Origin: a virus
Length of the DNA: 62,324 nt
Virus record (IMG/VR): IMGVR_UViG_3300042691_031434
Location: 1 to 62,324 of that record
Direction: 5' to 3' (one strand)
Part shown: one piece after another, positions 5,995-13,885 of the stretch
Numbering within the stretch: position 1 is the first letter of the stretch
How the letters are laid out: each line of letters starts with the position of its first letter
Position numbers and translations under genes: made by a program
Notes under the pieces: generated by a model
Database searches by the model: none
What the model saw: only the letters and a program-made list of their open reading frames with translations
Told to the model about the DNA's origin: nothing

Positions 5995-7152
5995 ATGGCG
6001 GAGTACACGAGCTTTGGGTTTATGAGGCCAGGCGAAGATGAAACGCCTAAGGCTGGTGCTCCTTTAAGAAATGAAGAGGAGCCTCCCTTTGGCCAAAAAG
6101 CCATGCAATTCTTCCCGAAATTAATTGACAAAATCCGTCAAAATCGTTTAGATAAACTGTACAAACAAGGCGAACAAGTACAGGGCATAAATAAAAAAGA
6201 CAAAGACATTGAGGTCAAGCTTCCCAAAAGCTTCAATAGAGATTATATCAAATACATGAAAGAGCCAGGTTTTATTGAAAGACTTGGTAGAGAAATGAAT
6301 GGGCCCGAATATCGCTACGGGACCGATCCTGAAAAAGACTCTGAAATACAGAGCCGATACAATGAGATGATTGGGAATGTAAAAGAAGTACGTCCAAGCA
6401 TCATTAATCGCGGATTTACTGCTGAGGGCGGACGTTATGACCAACAAGGCAGAATAATTTTTGCCGACAATTTAATGGCCCAAAAAACCCCTGTTAAGTT
6501 TCACGAATACTCTCACGCCATGGTTCCTCTCAAACAAGAGAAGTATGGTAGAGAGTTTTATGAAATGATCCCGGGATCGGAGCCTAATGTTGCAAAACAA
6601 AAAATGGCAGAACAACAAGCTAAACTTGGGCAAATCAGGGGGCTCGTTAGTCAAAACATGGGACTGGCCGGCATAAAACCTGCCGTAGCCCAAGGCGCCG
6701 ATGAAGACTACTACATCAGAAGGGCGCTTCAGGAACCTGAAAAATATGGCAGCTTTATAAACGATGAGCAATTATTGAAATATTATAATGCTCTTCCGGA
6801 AGGTAAAAGATCGGTGCAATACAACCCCCAGGAATATCAGGGAGCAAAAGACTCGATGAACAAGTATTCAGGAGAAATGCGTGAAACTTATCTCGAAATG
6901 CCAACCGAGGTTAGGGCACGGACTACAGCCCTGAGAAAAGCATTGATTGATCAAGGAATGCCTCAGAGCAAACAATACACAAAAGATAACGTTGAAAAAG
7001 CAATCAAAGGAGGCAAGGTGAATGATTTCGATTCTTACAAAGAGTTGAAAGAATCCGGTCTTTCAGAAGATCAAATTATTTATCTCTTGAACAACCTGGC
7101 CAAAGCCCCGCAGCGACAATCTCAATATCAAGCATTACAAAAGATGGCTTAA
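5995..7152 (+). CDS. HEYSH zinc metallopeptidase-like protein
   Basis: A 385-residue protein. At 170-174 it has HEYSH, an HExxH zinc motif preceded by a strand with NLMAQKTPVKF. A possible third ligand is Glu305 in LEMPTEVRARTTALR, about 135 residues downstream; a ..PTEV.AR.. segment follows the zinc motif in several phage structural metallopeptidases. A segment AEGGR just before the domain resembles the QxSxGGR heptapeptide of the giant proteins. The N-terminal 140 residues are charged and probably extended. The gene follows the Lys/Pro-rich protein by 5 bp. A role in processing virion or host proteins is plausible; the substrate is unknown. Confidence 0.65.
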   Translation: MAEYTSFGFMRPGEDETPKAGAPLRNEEEPPFGQKAMQFFPKLIDKIRQNRLDKLYKQGEQVQGINKKDKDIEVKLPKSFNRDYIKYMKEPGFIERLGREMNGPEYRYGTDPEKDSEIQSRYNEMIGNVKEVRPSIINRGFTAEGGRYDQQGRIIFADNLMAQKTPVKFHEYSHAMVPLKQEKYGREFYEMIPGSEPNVAKQKMAEQQAKLGQIRGLVSQNMGLAGIKPAVAQGADEDYYIRRALQEPEKYGSFINDEQLLKYYNALPEGKRSVQYNPQEYQGAKDSMNKYSGEMRETYLEMPTEVRARTTALRKALIDQGMPQSKQYTKDNVEKAIKGGKVNDFDSYKELKESGLSEDQIIYLLNNLAKAPQRQSQYQALQKMA

Positions 7153-7153
7153 A

Positions 7154-7186
7154 TTTGGAATTGTGAAATAATTGCCTTTATCTTTG
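7154..7186 (+). promoter_or_regulatory. Bacteroidota-type promoter
   Basis: TTTG at 7154-7157 and TATCTTTG at 7179-7186 are separated by 21 nt, close to the Bacteroidota -33/-7 consensus. Transcription should begin near 7192, giving a leader of about 130 nt before the ATG at 7321. Confidence 0.7.
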
Positions 7187-7191
7187 CCCTG

Positions 7192-7315
7192 CCGAAAGGC
7201 CCCGACTGGAACCCGGGTTAAATAGAGATATGAAGACATTTAAAGCCCCATTCGGTCGTACTGTGCAGCGTTATATTTCCGCTGGTTCCACACAGGAAAG
7301 CCGGATGGGGCTTTT
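7192..7315 (+). ncRNA. Structured leader or small RNA with attenuator-like hairpin
   Basis: GCCCCATTCGG (7245-7255) pairs with CCGGATGGGGC (7301-7311) over 11 bp with one G-U. Inside, CTGTG (7261-7265) pairs with CACAG (7291-7295), stacked on CAGCG (7266-7270) with CGCTG (7280-7284). The outer stem is followed by TTTTCATTT and then directly by the ATG at 7321. A promoter lies upstream, so this is either a discrete RNA of about 120 nt or an attenuator controlling replication genes. A 34-codon frame (7230-7334, MKTFKAPFGRTVQ...) runs through it and could be a leader peptide. It could also simply be the terminator of the previous gene. Confidence 0.5.
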
Positions 7316-7320
7316 CATTT

Positions 7321-8118
7321 ATGGCACTCATTAAAATCCAGCGATTCTTTGGCGCGGTACCAAACGATCTGCTGAACAATCCGGATATTTCGTTCAAAGC
7401 AAAAGGATTGTACGCCTACCTAAACAGCAAGCCGGATGACTGGGACTTTAGTGTCGAGAGGATATCTACTCAGGTTAAGGAGGGGATCGATTCTGTCAGG
7501 GCCGGCATTCATGAACTTGAAAAGTTTAACTACCTAAAAAGGATTAAGCGCCAAAACGAAAAGGGTTTTTGGGAGGTTGATTATATGCTTTTTGAATGTC
7601 CTTTGGAAGCAGAATCCTTCCTCGGAAAATCCAACGAAGGGGAAACCCACAAACAATATAAGAAAGAAGAACAAAGAAAGAATATACCCCCTAAGTCCCC
7701 CAGGAGTAAATCTGAATTTGTTCCGCCATCAGAAGCCGACGTGATCGCCTACTTCAGCCAGCACGGACAGCCCGAGGCACAGGCCCGAAAAGCGTTCGCC
7801 CATTACAACAACTTCGACTGGAAGGACAGCCGCGGAACGCAGGTGAAAAACTGGAAGCAAAAAATGTTCACCAACTGGTTCACCGAAACCCCGGCATCAA
7901 CAACCATTACAGAGCCGGACGGTGACGCTCGCGTGATGGCCTTTTTTGAAAGGGGCTACAAGTCCTGCACCAAGGACGAACTCAAATGGATTTTTGAATG
8001 GCAGCATCGTGCCCCAGCCATCCACCTGAAATACCCGAACAACATACGCCTCGTGCGTGCCGACAGCCCACTAACCAAACAAGACGCCATTGATGCAGAC
8101 AGAGCCGCTGGATATTAA
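7321..8118 (+). CDS. Replication initiator-like winged-helix protein
   Basis: A 265-residue protein with the plan of phage replisome organisers. The N-terminal winged helix (about 20-95) contains SFKAKGLYAYLNSKPDDWDF and DSVRAGIHELEKFNYLKR, a typical helix-turn-helix found in phage O- or DnaD-like proteins. A charged linker (about 105-135) follows. The C-terminal part (about 138-185) reads VIAYFSQHGQ...AFAHYNNFDWKD...NWKQKMFTNWF, as in many phage replication proteins. It directly precedes the PrimPol-helicase, so it probably loads that helicase at the phage origin. It is preceded by the structured leader 7192-7315. Confidence 0.75.
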   Translation: MALIKIQRFFGAVPNDLLNNPDISFKAKGLYAYLNSKPDDWDFSVERISTQVKEGIDSVRAGIHELEKFNYLKRIKRQNEKGFWEVDYMLFECPLEAESFLGKSNEGETHKQYKKEEQRKNIPPKSPRSKSEFVPPSEADVIAYFSQHGQPEAQARKAFAHYNNFDWKDSRGTQVKNWKQKMFTNWFTETPASTTITEPDGDARVMAFFERGYKSCTKDELKWIFEWQHRAPAIHLKYPNNIRLVRADSPLTKQDAIDADRAAGY

Positions 8119-8122
8119 AAAA

Positions 8123-10021
8123 ATGACGGAGGTCCAGGACATTCCTGGAATCCAAATCATCCCTGTGGATGAGAAGAAGGTTCCGCTTGCTCAGGGCTGG
8201 CAGAAGACGCAAACGCGTTACGACCTGTCCCGCTTTCCGAAGCTTGGCGGAATAGGCTTGGCCACCGGATCCATAAGCGGAAATGTCGAGGTGATTGATG
8301 TTGACCAGAAGTATTCTCTGGATGGCAAACTGTTTGACAACTACAAGCGCCTGATAGCCCAATATAATATGCCTCTTTTAAAGGGCCTGTGTGTGGCTAA
8401 AACTCGCTCTGGCGGTTTCCATATCATTTACAGATGCGAGACGATTGAGCGCAATGTTAAGTTGGCCCAGCGGCCTACCACCGATGTGGAGCGATTCGAG
8501 AATTCTTCTGACAAGGTGAGGGTGCTGATTGAAACCCGTGGAGAGGGTGGTCAAATAGTCGTTGAGCCAACTCCCGGATACAAGTTCTTGTCCGGCAGTT
8601 TGGCTAACATCCCCACAATTTCTGTGGATGAGCGGGAAGTCCTAATCTCCTGTGCGCGGATGTTGAACGAGTATGTTGTTGAGCTGCCTACATTCAAGCC
8701 CGTCCAGAAGCTCACGCCCACTGAGGGCCTGTCCCCCGGAGATGACTACAACGAGCGTGGCGACGTAGTTCAGCTTCTTGAAAGCCACGGATGGTCCAGA
8801 GTTCAGCACATAAACACCAAAATGTTTATGCGACGTCCAGGCCAGACGACGGCTCTCACCAGCGGGAACTTTGACTTCCAGAATCGGTGGTTTAGTGTTT
8901 TTACGACAAGCACGCAGTTTGAGCCGGAGAAAGGATACAAGCCGTGGCACGTGTTTGCCATGTTGGAATGCAAGGGAGACTACAGCGATGCCGCCAAAAA
9001 GCTTTATGACATGGGCTACGGAGAGCGTCAGAAAAAGCAGTCTGTTTTGATTGGCAAGGTGGCTCCAGAGGAAAGGCAAATCATCACAGAAAATCTGGGG
9101 TTCCTTGCTGATCCGGACGAGGTGTCCAGATACCTGCGTTCGGTGATGGATGGAACATTCAAGATGGGGCTGTCAACGGGATTCGAGCATCTTGATGAGC
9201 ATTTTCTGTTTAAGCAAGGCAATTTTGTCATTGTGAACGGGCACGCGAACGTTGGTAAAACTGTCGTTCTCTGGTATCTGGCGATGCTTTCCAGCATTAA
9301 ACACGGCTGGAAGTGGGGCCTGATGTGTTCTGAAAACTCTGCCGGCGGATTGTATCGCAAAATGTGCGAATACTATTGGAGAAAGCCATTGAAATACATG
9401 ACCGAAAAGGAGTTTGCCCACGCATACGAATTCTGTAGGGAGCATTTTTTTGTCCTGAAAAACGACGAGAGTTATAACTACGAACAGCTCCTGGAAATGT
9501 TTACAGCCCTGAACGCAAAGAAGGGAATCCAAAGCGTTCTTGTCGATACCTACAACAGCCTTGAGGTCCCGGGAAAGGACGCCTACCAGCACCATTACAG
9601 CACGCTAAACGCCTTCAGGTATTGGAGTAAGAACCAGAACTGCTGTGTGTACGTGAATGCCCATCCCGGCACGCAGGCCATGAGAACCAGAGACGAAAAT
9701 GGCCACGTTAAGGCGCCCATGATGGCAGACACCGAGCAGGGGACAATGTTTGCCGCCAAGGCAGACGACTTCCTCACCATCCACCGTAGGGTGAATGACG
9801 AGATCGAATGGCGCAAAACCGAGATCCACGTACGGAAGATCAAAGAAGTAGAAACCGGTGGAAGGCCAACCCCGCTATCTGAGCCGTTTTACATGGAGAT
9901 GAATGATTTCTGCCGGTTTCAGGACGCGGAGGGTAGGGATCCGATTGCCAATTGGCATACCTCAAAAAAGGAATCACCCCAGCCTATTATCAATTTTAAA
10001 AACGAAGAAGCGCCTTTTTAA
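8123..10021 (+). CDS. PrimPol-DnaB-like primase-helicase
   Basis: A 632-residue protein from the ATG at 8123; an in-frame ATG at 8090 would overlap the previous gene. The N-terminal domain (about 1-200) fits the bifunctional primase/polymerase (PrimPol, archaeo-eukaryotic primase) family: IPGIQIIPVDEKKVPL, GGIGLATGSISGNVEVIDVD with Asp59 and Asp61 as likely metal ligands, and SGGFHIIYRC. The C-terminal RecA-like helicase domain has Walker A GHANVGKT at 373-380 and Walker B SVLVDTYNS. The last residues are acidic and end EEAPF, similar to SSB-type tails. It should synthesise primers and unwind DNA at the phage fork. Confidence 0.85.
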   Translation: MTEVQDIPGIQIIPVDEKKVPLAQGWQKTQTRYDLSRFPKLGGIGLATGSISGNVEVIDVDQKYSLDGKLFDNYKRLIAQYNMPLLKGLCVAKTRSGGFHIIYRCETIERNVKLAQRPTTDVERFENSSDKVRVLIETRGEGGQIVVEPTPGYKFLSGSLANIPTISVDEREVLISCARMLNEYVVELPTFKPVQKLTPTEGLSPGDDYNERGDVVQLLESHGWSRVQHINTKMFMRRPGQTTALTSGNFDFQNRWFSVFTTSTQFEPEKGYKPWHVFAMLECKGDYSDAAKKLYDMGYGERQKKQSVLIGKVAPEERQIITENLGFLADPDEVSRYLRSVMDGTFKMGLSTGFEHLDEHFLFKQGNFVIVNGHANVGKTVVLWYLAMLSSIKHGWKWGLMCSENSAGGLYRKMCEYYWRKPLKYMTEKEFAHAYEFCREHFFVLKNDESYNYEQLLEMFTALNAKKGIQSVLVDTYNSLEVPGKDAYQHHYSTLNAFRYWSKNQNCCVYVNAHPGTQAMRTRDENGHVKAPMMADTEQGTMFAAKADDFLTIHRRVNDEIEWRKTEIHVRKIKEVETGGRPTPLSEPFYMEMNDFCRFQDAEGRDPIANWHTSKKESPQPIINFKNEEAPF

Positions 10022-10023
10022 CC

Positions 10024-10455
10024 ATGAATAGTGAGGCACAAGATAAATGGGACCTGATGCATACCTTTAGTTACGCCTACATTTGCCAGCCGCCCAGGAA
10101 GTATTGGGACGATGAGGAATTTCTATTTCAGCTTGACATCCTATTTCAGAAAATTAATTACGACGTTCACAGAACCGATTGGAAAACTATTTATGGGCGG
10201 TATTCTGAATTCCGGCCCATACAGGCAGCACTTAAAGATGCAAAAGCGTATTACGAAGCGCTTGCAAATGGGCAAACAACGCCCGAATATGAACGCATCA
10301 GGGAGTACGCCCAGAGAGTAGATGAAGAAAGAATAATAATAAGAAAACCAAAAAAAGATGATAGACCTGTTAATAAACTTCGACGATCAAAACGACAAGA
10401 GCCGACTGTACTCGGTTTTGAAGCACCTGAAGGGACGCCACGCGGTGGGCATTAA
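10024..10455 (+). CDS. Hypothetical replication-region protein
   Basis: A 143-residue protein starting two bases after the PrimPol-helicase stop. It contains aromatic-rich helices (WDLMHTFSYAYICQPPRKYW) and a highly basic C-terminus (KPKKDDRPVNKLRRSKRQ) that could contact nucleic acid. Its last 98 bp overlap the NinB-like gene in another frame. No family is recognised. Confidence 0.6.
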   Translation: MNSEAQDKWDLMHTFSYAYICQPPRKYWDDEEFLFQLDILFQKINYDVHRTDWKTIYGRYSEFRPIQAALKDAKAYYEALANGQTTPEYERIREYAQRVDEERIIIRKPKKDDRPVNKLRRSKRQEPTVLGFEAPEGTPRGGH

Positions 10456-10747
10456 AAAGCAACGGCACAATAGATCCAACAACCAGAACCGATACTACTG
10501 GGGTGTAGTCCTGGCCTACCTTGCTGATGAAACCGGGTACACAAAAGACGAGATACATCAGCTTATGCAGAAAAGATTTCTCAAATACGTTAAAGACGTA
10601 CTTGGCGTTCCTGAGGAGTTTGTCCGTAGCACCACAAGCCTGAACACCCTTGAAATGATGGAATATATAGACCAAATCTGCATTTTTGCAATCTCTGAGC
10701 TGGGAGTATACATCCCTCAGCCCGGCGAGATTGTATATGAAAAGTAA
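10358..10747 (+). CDS. ninB: NinB-like recombination protein
   Basis: A 129-residue protein. Its central segment RSNNQNRYYWGVVLAYLAD resembles the conserved R-x-x-x-Q-N-x-x-Y/W core of NinB/Orf-type proteins, followed by DEIHQLMQKRFL and a C-terminal STTSLNTLEMMEYIDQI ... YIPQPGE. NinB of lambda-like phages binds single-stranded DNA and helps load recombinases. It overlaps the upstream gene by 98 bp, and its stop region overlaps the HNH gene. The pairing with an HNH protein is common in phage recombination modules. Confidence 0.7.
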   Translation: MIDLLINFDDQNDKSRLYSVLKHLKGRHAVGIKKQRHNRSNNQNRYYWGVVLAYLADETGYTKDEIHQLMQKRFLKYVKDVLGVPEEFVRSTTSLNTLEMMEYIDQICIFAISELGVYIPQPGEIVYEK

Positions 10748-11129
10748 GAGAACAACAGTGCAGAGGGTGGCCAGATCCAGAAATGGCGGCACCGAAACGG
10801 ATAGCCAGCACATCGGCAAAATAAGAAGCGCCCTTAGAAACATGAGCAGATGGTGGAAGCCGTTTGCTCTTGCTTTAAAAGCGGCGTCGCATACATCCTA
10901 CGTTGGCCGTGCAAAAAGAGTACACTACCTCTGCGCCGTGTGTAATAGGCTACACGAAAAGAAAAACGTAGAAGTTAACCACAAAGTCCCGGTGGGTAGC
11001 CTCAAAACGTACGACGATCTGCCAAGCTTTTGCGCCAGGCTTTTTGTGGAGGATGTTTCTCTTCTTGAGGTGGTATGCAAGCCGTGCCATGCGGAAATTA
11101 CCGCAACGCAAAAGTCGAATAAATCATGA
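10737..11129 (+). CDS. HNH-type endonuclease-like protein
   Basis: A 130-residue basic protein from the ATG at 10737; a longer in-frame start at 10686 lies inside ninB. The C-terminal half has two zinc knuckles, YLCAVCNRLH and VCKPCHAE, flanking VEVNHKVPVG, which together make an HNH (beta-beta-alpha-metal) nuclease core of the C-x2-C...NH...C-x2-CH type. The basic N-terminus (RALRNMSRWWKPFALALKAA) probably binds DNA. It could act in recombination, packaging or host-DNA cleavage. It is the last gene before a perfect promoter. Confidence 0.7.
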   Translation: MKSKRTTVQRVARSRNGGTETDSQHIGKIRSALRNMSRWWKPFALALKAASHTSYVGRAKRVHYLCAVCNRLHEKKNVEVNHKVPVGSLKTYDDLPSFCARLFVEDVSLLEVVCKPCHAEITATQKSNKS

Positions 11130-11132
11130 TGC

Positions 11133-11163
11133 TTTGAATTGTTAAAATTCGCTCATAGATTTG
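11133..11163 (+). promoter_or_regulatory. Perfect Bacteroidota promoter
   Basis: TTTG at 11133-11136, exactly 19 nt, then TAGATTTG at 11156-11163. It lies 23 nt upstream of the groES ATG at 11187. It is the best match to the Bacteroidota consensus that I found. Confidence 0.8.
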
Positions 11164-11186
11164 TGCGCTACATATATTAATAAAAC

Positions 11187-11459
11187 ATGGCACATCCGCA
11201 AGTTACAATGATTGATACCCGGGTTTTAGTACTCCCGGACAAGGCCGCAGATTTTTACGGCGAGAACGAAACTCTTATTGTCCCTGATTTTGCAAAGGAG
11301 TCACCACCACAGGGCGAAATAGTTTCCTGCGGATCCAACTGCGAGGTTGTAAAGTTTGGCGACAAGGTTCTCTACACAAAGGGATCCGGCGTCAGGGCTG
11401 AGTTTAATAAAGTTGAATATCTCATCCTTCGGGAGCACGAGATTCATTGCATCCTGTAA
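11187..11459 (+). CDS. groES: GroES-like co-chaperonin
   Basis: A 90-residue protein with the co-chaperonin 10 pattern: TRVLVLPDKA, then LIVPDFAKESPPQGEIVSCG, GDKVLYTKGSG and the end EYLILREHEIHCIL. GroES caps the GroEL cage during protein folding; phage versions such as T4 gp31 help fold capsid proteins. The mobile loop would be around residues 15-35 and looks divergent. The gene has its own promoter, and its stop overlaps the next start, which encodes a second GroES-like protein. Confidence 0.85.
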   Translation: MAHPQVTMIDTRVLVLPDKAADFYGENETLIVPDFAKESPPQGEIVSCGSNCEVVKFGDKVLYTKGSGVRAEFNKVEYLILREHEIHCIL

Positions 11460-12097
11460 TGGCTTTTGTAACCAAATACAGCGAGAACATCCAGCCAATC
11501 AGGGAGTACCTGGTCAAGATTGACGGCATTTATCAGACAACCATGGAGTATGGAACCCTGATGCTGCACCGGCCGTCAAACGTGTACAACGAAACCAACG
11601 GACTTTGTGAAGAAGGCGTGGTGGTTAAAGCTCCTCTGATAAATGGCCTGGAGGATGATATCGTTGGCAAGAGGGTTACCTTCTGGTTTACGGAGGCTCA
11701 CGCCACCTACCGGGGTAATATGCCCAAAATTGACGAACATCTTATGGTGATGCCTCAGAGCATTATAAGCGTAGAGGGTGATATGGTGGGCGAGTACATC
11801 TTCTGCAAGCCAATAGAAACACTTCGATCAGCGTCCGGCATCATAATGCCAAACATTGAATACATAAGTGTAGACACGCTCCAGAAGCCAATTCAAAACA
11901 TTAGAGAGTTCTACACCGACCGAGGCGTTGTATCCGGCAAAAACAATCACTTTGAGGAAGGAGAGTTTCTCTGGTGGGGCCACGAAGGCAATGTCCGTCT
12001 TGGATGGAACGGAGGATTTCTGGTTCGCAGAAGGATGGTGGAAACTTACGGCCCGGACGCAAACAAACTAACCTATCTCAGGAAAAAGAAAAGGTGA
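11459..12097 (+). CDS. Double GroES-like protein
   Basis: A 212-residue protein from the ATG at 11459, overlapping the groES stop. It appears to hold two GroES-like barrels: GTLMLHRP ... EEGVVVKAP ... VGKRVTFWF (about 30-100), ending in VMPQSIISV, and VGEYIFCKPI ... SGIIMPN ... RGVVSGKN ... EGEFLWWG (about 117-185). The order strand-loop-GxV-x-G-strand matches co-chaperonin 10 folds. It ends in a basic tail. It may assemble with the preceding GroES or act as a dedicated chaperonin cap. The evidence is pattern-based and less certain than for groES. Confidence 0.55.
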   Translation: MAFVTKYSENIQPIREYLVKIDGIYQTTMEYGTLMLHRPSNVYNETNGLCEEGVVVKAPLINGLEDDIVGKRVTFWFTEAHATYRGNMPKIDEHLMVMPQSIISVEGDMVGEYIFCKPIETLRSASGIIMPNIEYISVDTLQKPIQNIREFYTDRGVVSGKNNHFEEGEFLWWGHEGNVRLGWNGGFLVRRRMVETYGPDANKLTYLRKKKR

Positions 12098-12357
12098 AAA
12101 AGAAAGAGGTTCCGTTGTTTAAAAAGATATCAAAAAGGGGGCGCTCGGTGAAGTACGATTATTCGTCCTTTTTAAATACCTCTACGCGGTACGTAGTGCT
12201 GGAAAATTTTGATGAAAGTAATTACGCAAGCATTCGGTCAACCTTGACCAGGTGGAAAAAGATTAACAACATCGAAGGTAAATTTGAATACGATTTCTAT
12301 CCGGAAAACGAAGAACAGCCAAAGCGCGTAGTCATATGGCGAGTAAATGGGAAATAA
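12094..12357 (+). CDS. Hypothetical small protein, GTG start
   Basis: An 87-residue protein starting with GTG at 12094, overlapping the previous stop (GTGA). The first 20 residues are very basic (KKKEVPLFKKISKRGRSVKY); the rest looks like a small alpha/beta fold. No family is recognised. Confidence 0.55.
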   Translation: MKKKEVPLFKKISKRGRSVKYDYSSFLNTSTRYVVLENFDESNYASIRSTLTRWKKINNIEGKFEYDFYPENEEQPKRVVIWRVNGK

Positions 12358-12629
12358 GACCAGGGAACATTGTGTTTTACAAATTCCATGAATTTCTATT
12401 TCATGGGGCCCAGGTTTTTTTTGAGGTGGATATAAAACATTTGAGAGAGTCATGGAAGATAACAAAGAGGATTCTAAAATCGAGGTCAAACCCAAGGGTC
12501 AAAGAAATCCACCAAAATGGGAGGGCTGGGCATCTTGTTTGCCGGCGTCCAAGAATTCATGGAGAAGAGTCTTTGATGAAGACCTTAATTGCCATGAACT
12601 TTACGTCAGAGGAAGCAGAGTTCTTATAG
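12336..12629 (+). CDS. Doubtful small protein
   Basis: A 97-codon frame that covers the 94-bp space between two better-supported genes. The N-terminus (MASKWEIRPGNIVFYKF) reads like protein, but from 12452 it overlaps a more convincing gene in another frame. It may be real with extensive overlap, or it may be spurious. Confidence 0.3.
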   Translation: MASKWEIRPGNIVFYKFHEFLFHGAQVFFEVDIKHLRESWKITKRILKSRSNPRVKEIHQNGRAGHLVCRRPRIHGEESLMKTLIAMNFTSEEAEFL

Positions 12630-12814
12630 CCACCGGTATTAAAAACGAGGCCGATTCGTATATAATTGGAATGATCCCGGCCTTAGTAGATTTAGTTGAG
12701 CAAATACTTACAGAAATTAAAAATGGCGAAGTCGAGGAAAACACATACAGAGGATTGCGATACATCCTCAACGAGCATTCAAGGACTATCCGAAAAGGAA
12801 AGCAAGTGGATTGA
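12452..12814 (+). CDS. Hypothetical protein
   Basis: A 120-residue protein. The central stretch ELYVRGSRVLIATGIKNEAD, then a long helix MIPALVDLVEQILTEIKNG, suggests a compact alpha/beta fold. No family is recognised. Its C-terminus overlaps the next gene by 92 bp. Confidence 0.55.
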   Translation: MEDNKEDSKIEVKPKGQRNPPKWEGWASCLPASKNSWRRVFDEDLNCHELYVRGSRVLIATGIKNEADSYIIGMIPALVDLVEQILTEIKNGEVEENTYRGLRYILNEHSRTIRKGKQVD

Positions 12815-13286
12815 CCTTGTATACAGCGAAGACATCCCGTTAAGCTTAACCTGGGAGGGCCGGGTTACTGAAACCAATAGAAGGCTTGGATATACAATTG
12901 ACCAGCCGACGCTTATTTACGGGAGCCGGATTTACTTTATCAGCAACATAAAAGCAGAAGCGTATTGGAGCCTGGTGGTAATGTACCACAATGTGTGCGA
13001 GTCAATTCGGGTGCCAGAAATGGCTTCAGAAGGAAAAACCTCAAACGAAAACAACAGCTACAAAGTCAAGATTGAAAACAGCCTGAAGCTGAAAATGGTG
13101 ATGGATGAAATTAAAAGACTCGGCGAGGAATTGTTTAAAAAGAACGTAGTTGCAGAAGCTGACTTCAACGCCGGGAAAATGGAAAGCGATTTTGGCGAAG
13201 GCGCTCTTGAGGCCGCATTAAGAGAGGTGAATAATGAAAGTGGTTCTAAAGAAACAAGAAAAGCCAAAGATAAGGAAGCCATCTAA
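12723..13286 (+). CDS. Hypothetical protein, possible small terminase
   Basis: A 187-residue protein from the ATG at 12723. It starts with a Ser/Thr-rich stretch, then GLSEKESKWIDLVYSEDIP, a sequence like the opening helix of some phage packaging proteins. The second half is acidic and helical (KLKMVMDEIKRLGEELFKKN). It lies two genes before the large terminase, where the small subunit is often found, but I see no clear DNA-binding motif. The function is unproven. Confidence 0.5.
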   Translation: MAKSRKTHTEDCDTSSTSIQGLSEKESKWIDLVYSEDIPLSLTWEGRVTETNRRLGYTIDQPTLIYGSRIYFISNIKAEAYWSLVVMYHNVCESIRVPEMASEGKTSNENNSYKVKIENSLKLKMVMDEIKRLGEELFKKNVVAEADFNAGKMESDFGEGALEAALREVNNESGSKETRKAKDKEAI

Positions 13287-13575
13287 ACACCTCTACCGGG
13301 TGATGAGTAGCAAGCTTCTCAAAATAGAAGTTGGCCACATATATCCAATCAACAAGCCGTACTTCAGGAGAGCCACTCATATGGAGATCCGGCAGTACCT
13401 TAAAAGAATTTACGAAGGGGAGTTTGTGTTAATTGCCGAAACCCCAAAAGAATACATAGTAAAACGTATAAAGAATGAGGCGGGAAAAATCGAAGGGGCG
13501 AAAGTGTACGATAGGCGTGGGCGATTTTATATTCCTAAAAGGCAAGTACGTAACGGCAAAATGGACGGTGAGTGA
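13234..13575 (+). CDS. Hypothetical basic protein
   Basis: A 113-residue basic protein (MKVVLKKQEKPKIRKPSKH...). It has a small beta-rich core (FVLIAETPKEYIVKRI) and ends with a basic stretch. It overlaps the previous gene by 53 bp and the next by a few bases. No family is recognised. Confidence 0.55.
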   Translation: MKVVLKKQEKPKIRKPSKHLYRVMSSKLLKIEVGHIYPINKPYFRRATHMEIRQYLKRIYEGEFVLIAETPKEYIVKRIKNEAGKIEGAKVYDRRGRFYIPKRQVRNGKMDGE

Positions 13576-13885
13576 TGTCGTAGATGGCAAGGCCATCATG
13601 CACACGGTTGGAGAAATCAAAAAGCACCACATCCACCCCGAGCTATTCTTCTACATTGGCAAACCGCTATGGAAAAGGGGCCTTCCCGCGTACCCGAGCA
13701 ACTCAACCCTGGAAAGGGACTACCAGGCATTTGTCGCAAAAGACAAGGCTTTATTTCTGGCAAAGTCTTTGATTAAGCTTAACAATAGAATATCAAAGTT
13801 GACCAACAGCGAGAAAATACTAAATTGTGTCAGCACTATTGAAACGGCAATTAAAACAATGAAGGTCCATCTACGGAAAAAATGA
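13568..13885 (+). CDS. Hypothetical protein upstream of terminase
   Basis: A protein of about 105 residues if it starts with GTG at 13568, overlapping the previous stop. An in-frame ATG at 13475 would give 136 residues but a 101-bp overlap. It contains HHIHPELFFYIGKPLWKRGLP and a C-terminal helical half with a basic end. The stop overlaps the terminase start (ATGA), so the two are probably translated together. No family is recognised. Confidence 0.5.
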   Translation: MSDVVDGKAIMHTVGEIKKHHIHPELFFYIGKPLWKRGLPAYPSNSTLERDYQAFVAKDKALFLAKSLIKLNNRISKLTNSEKILNCVSTIETAIKTMKVHLRKK

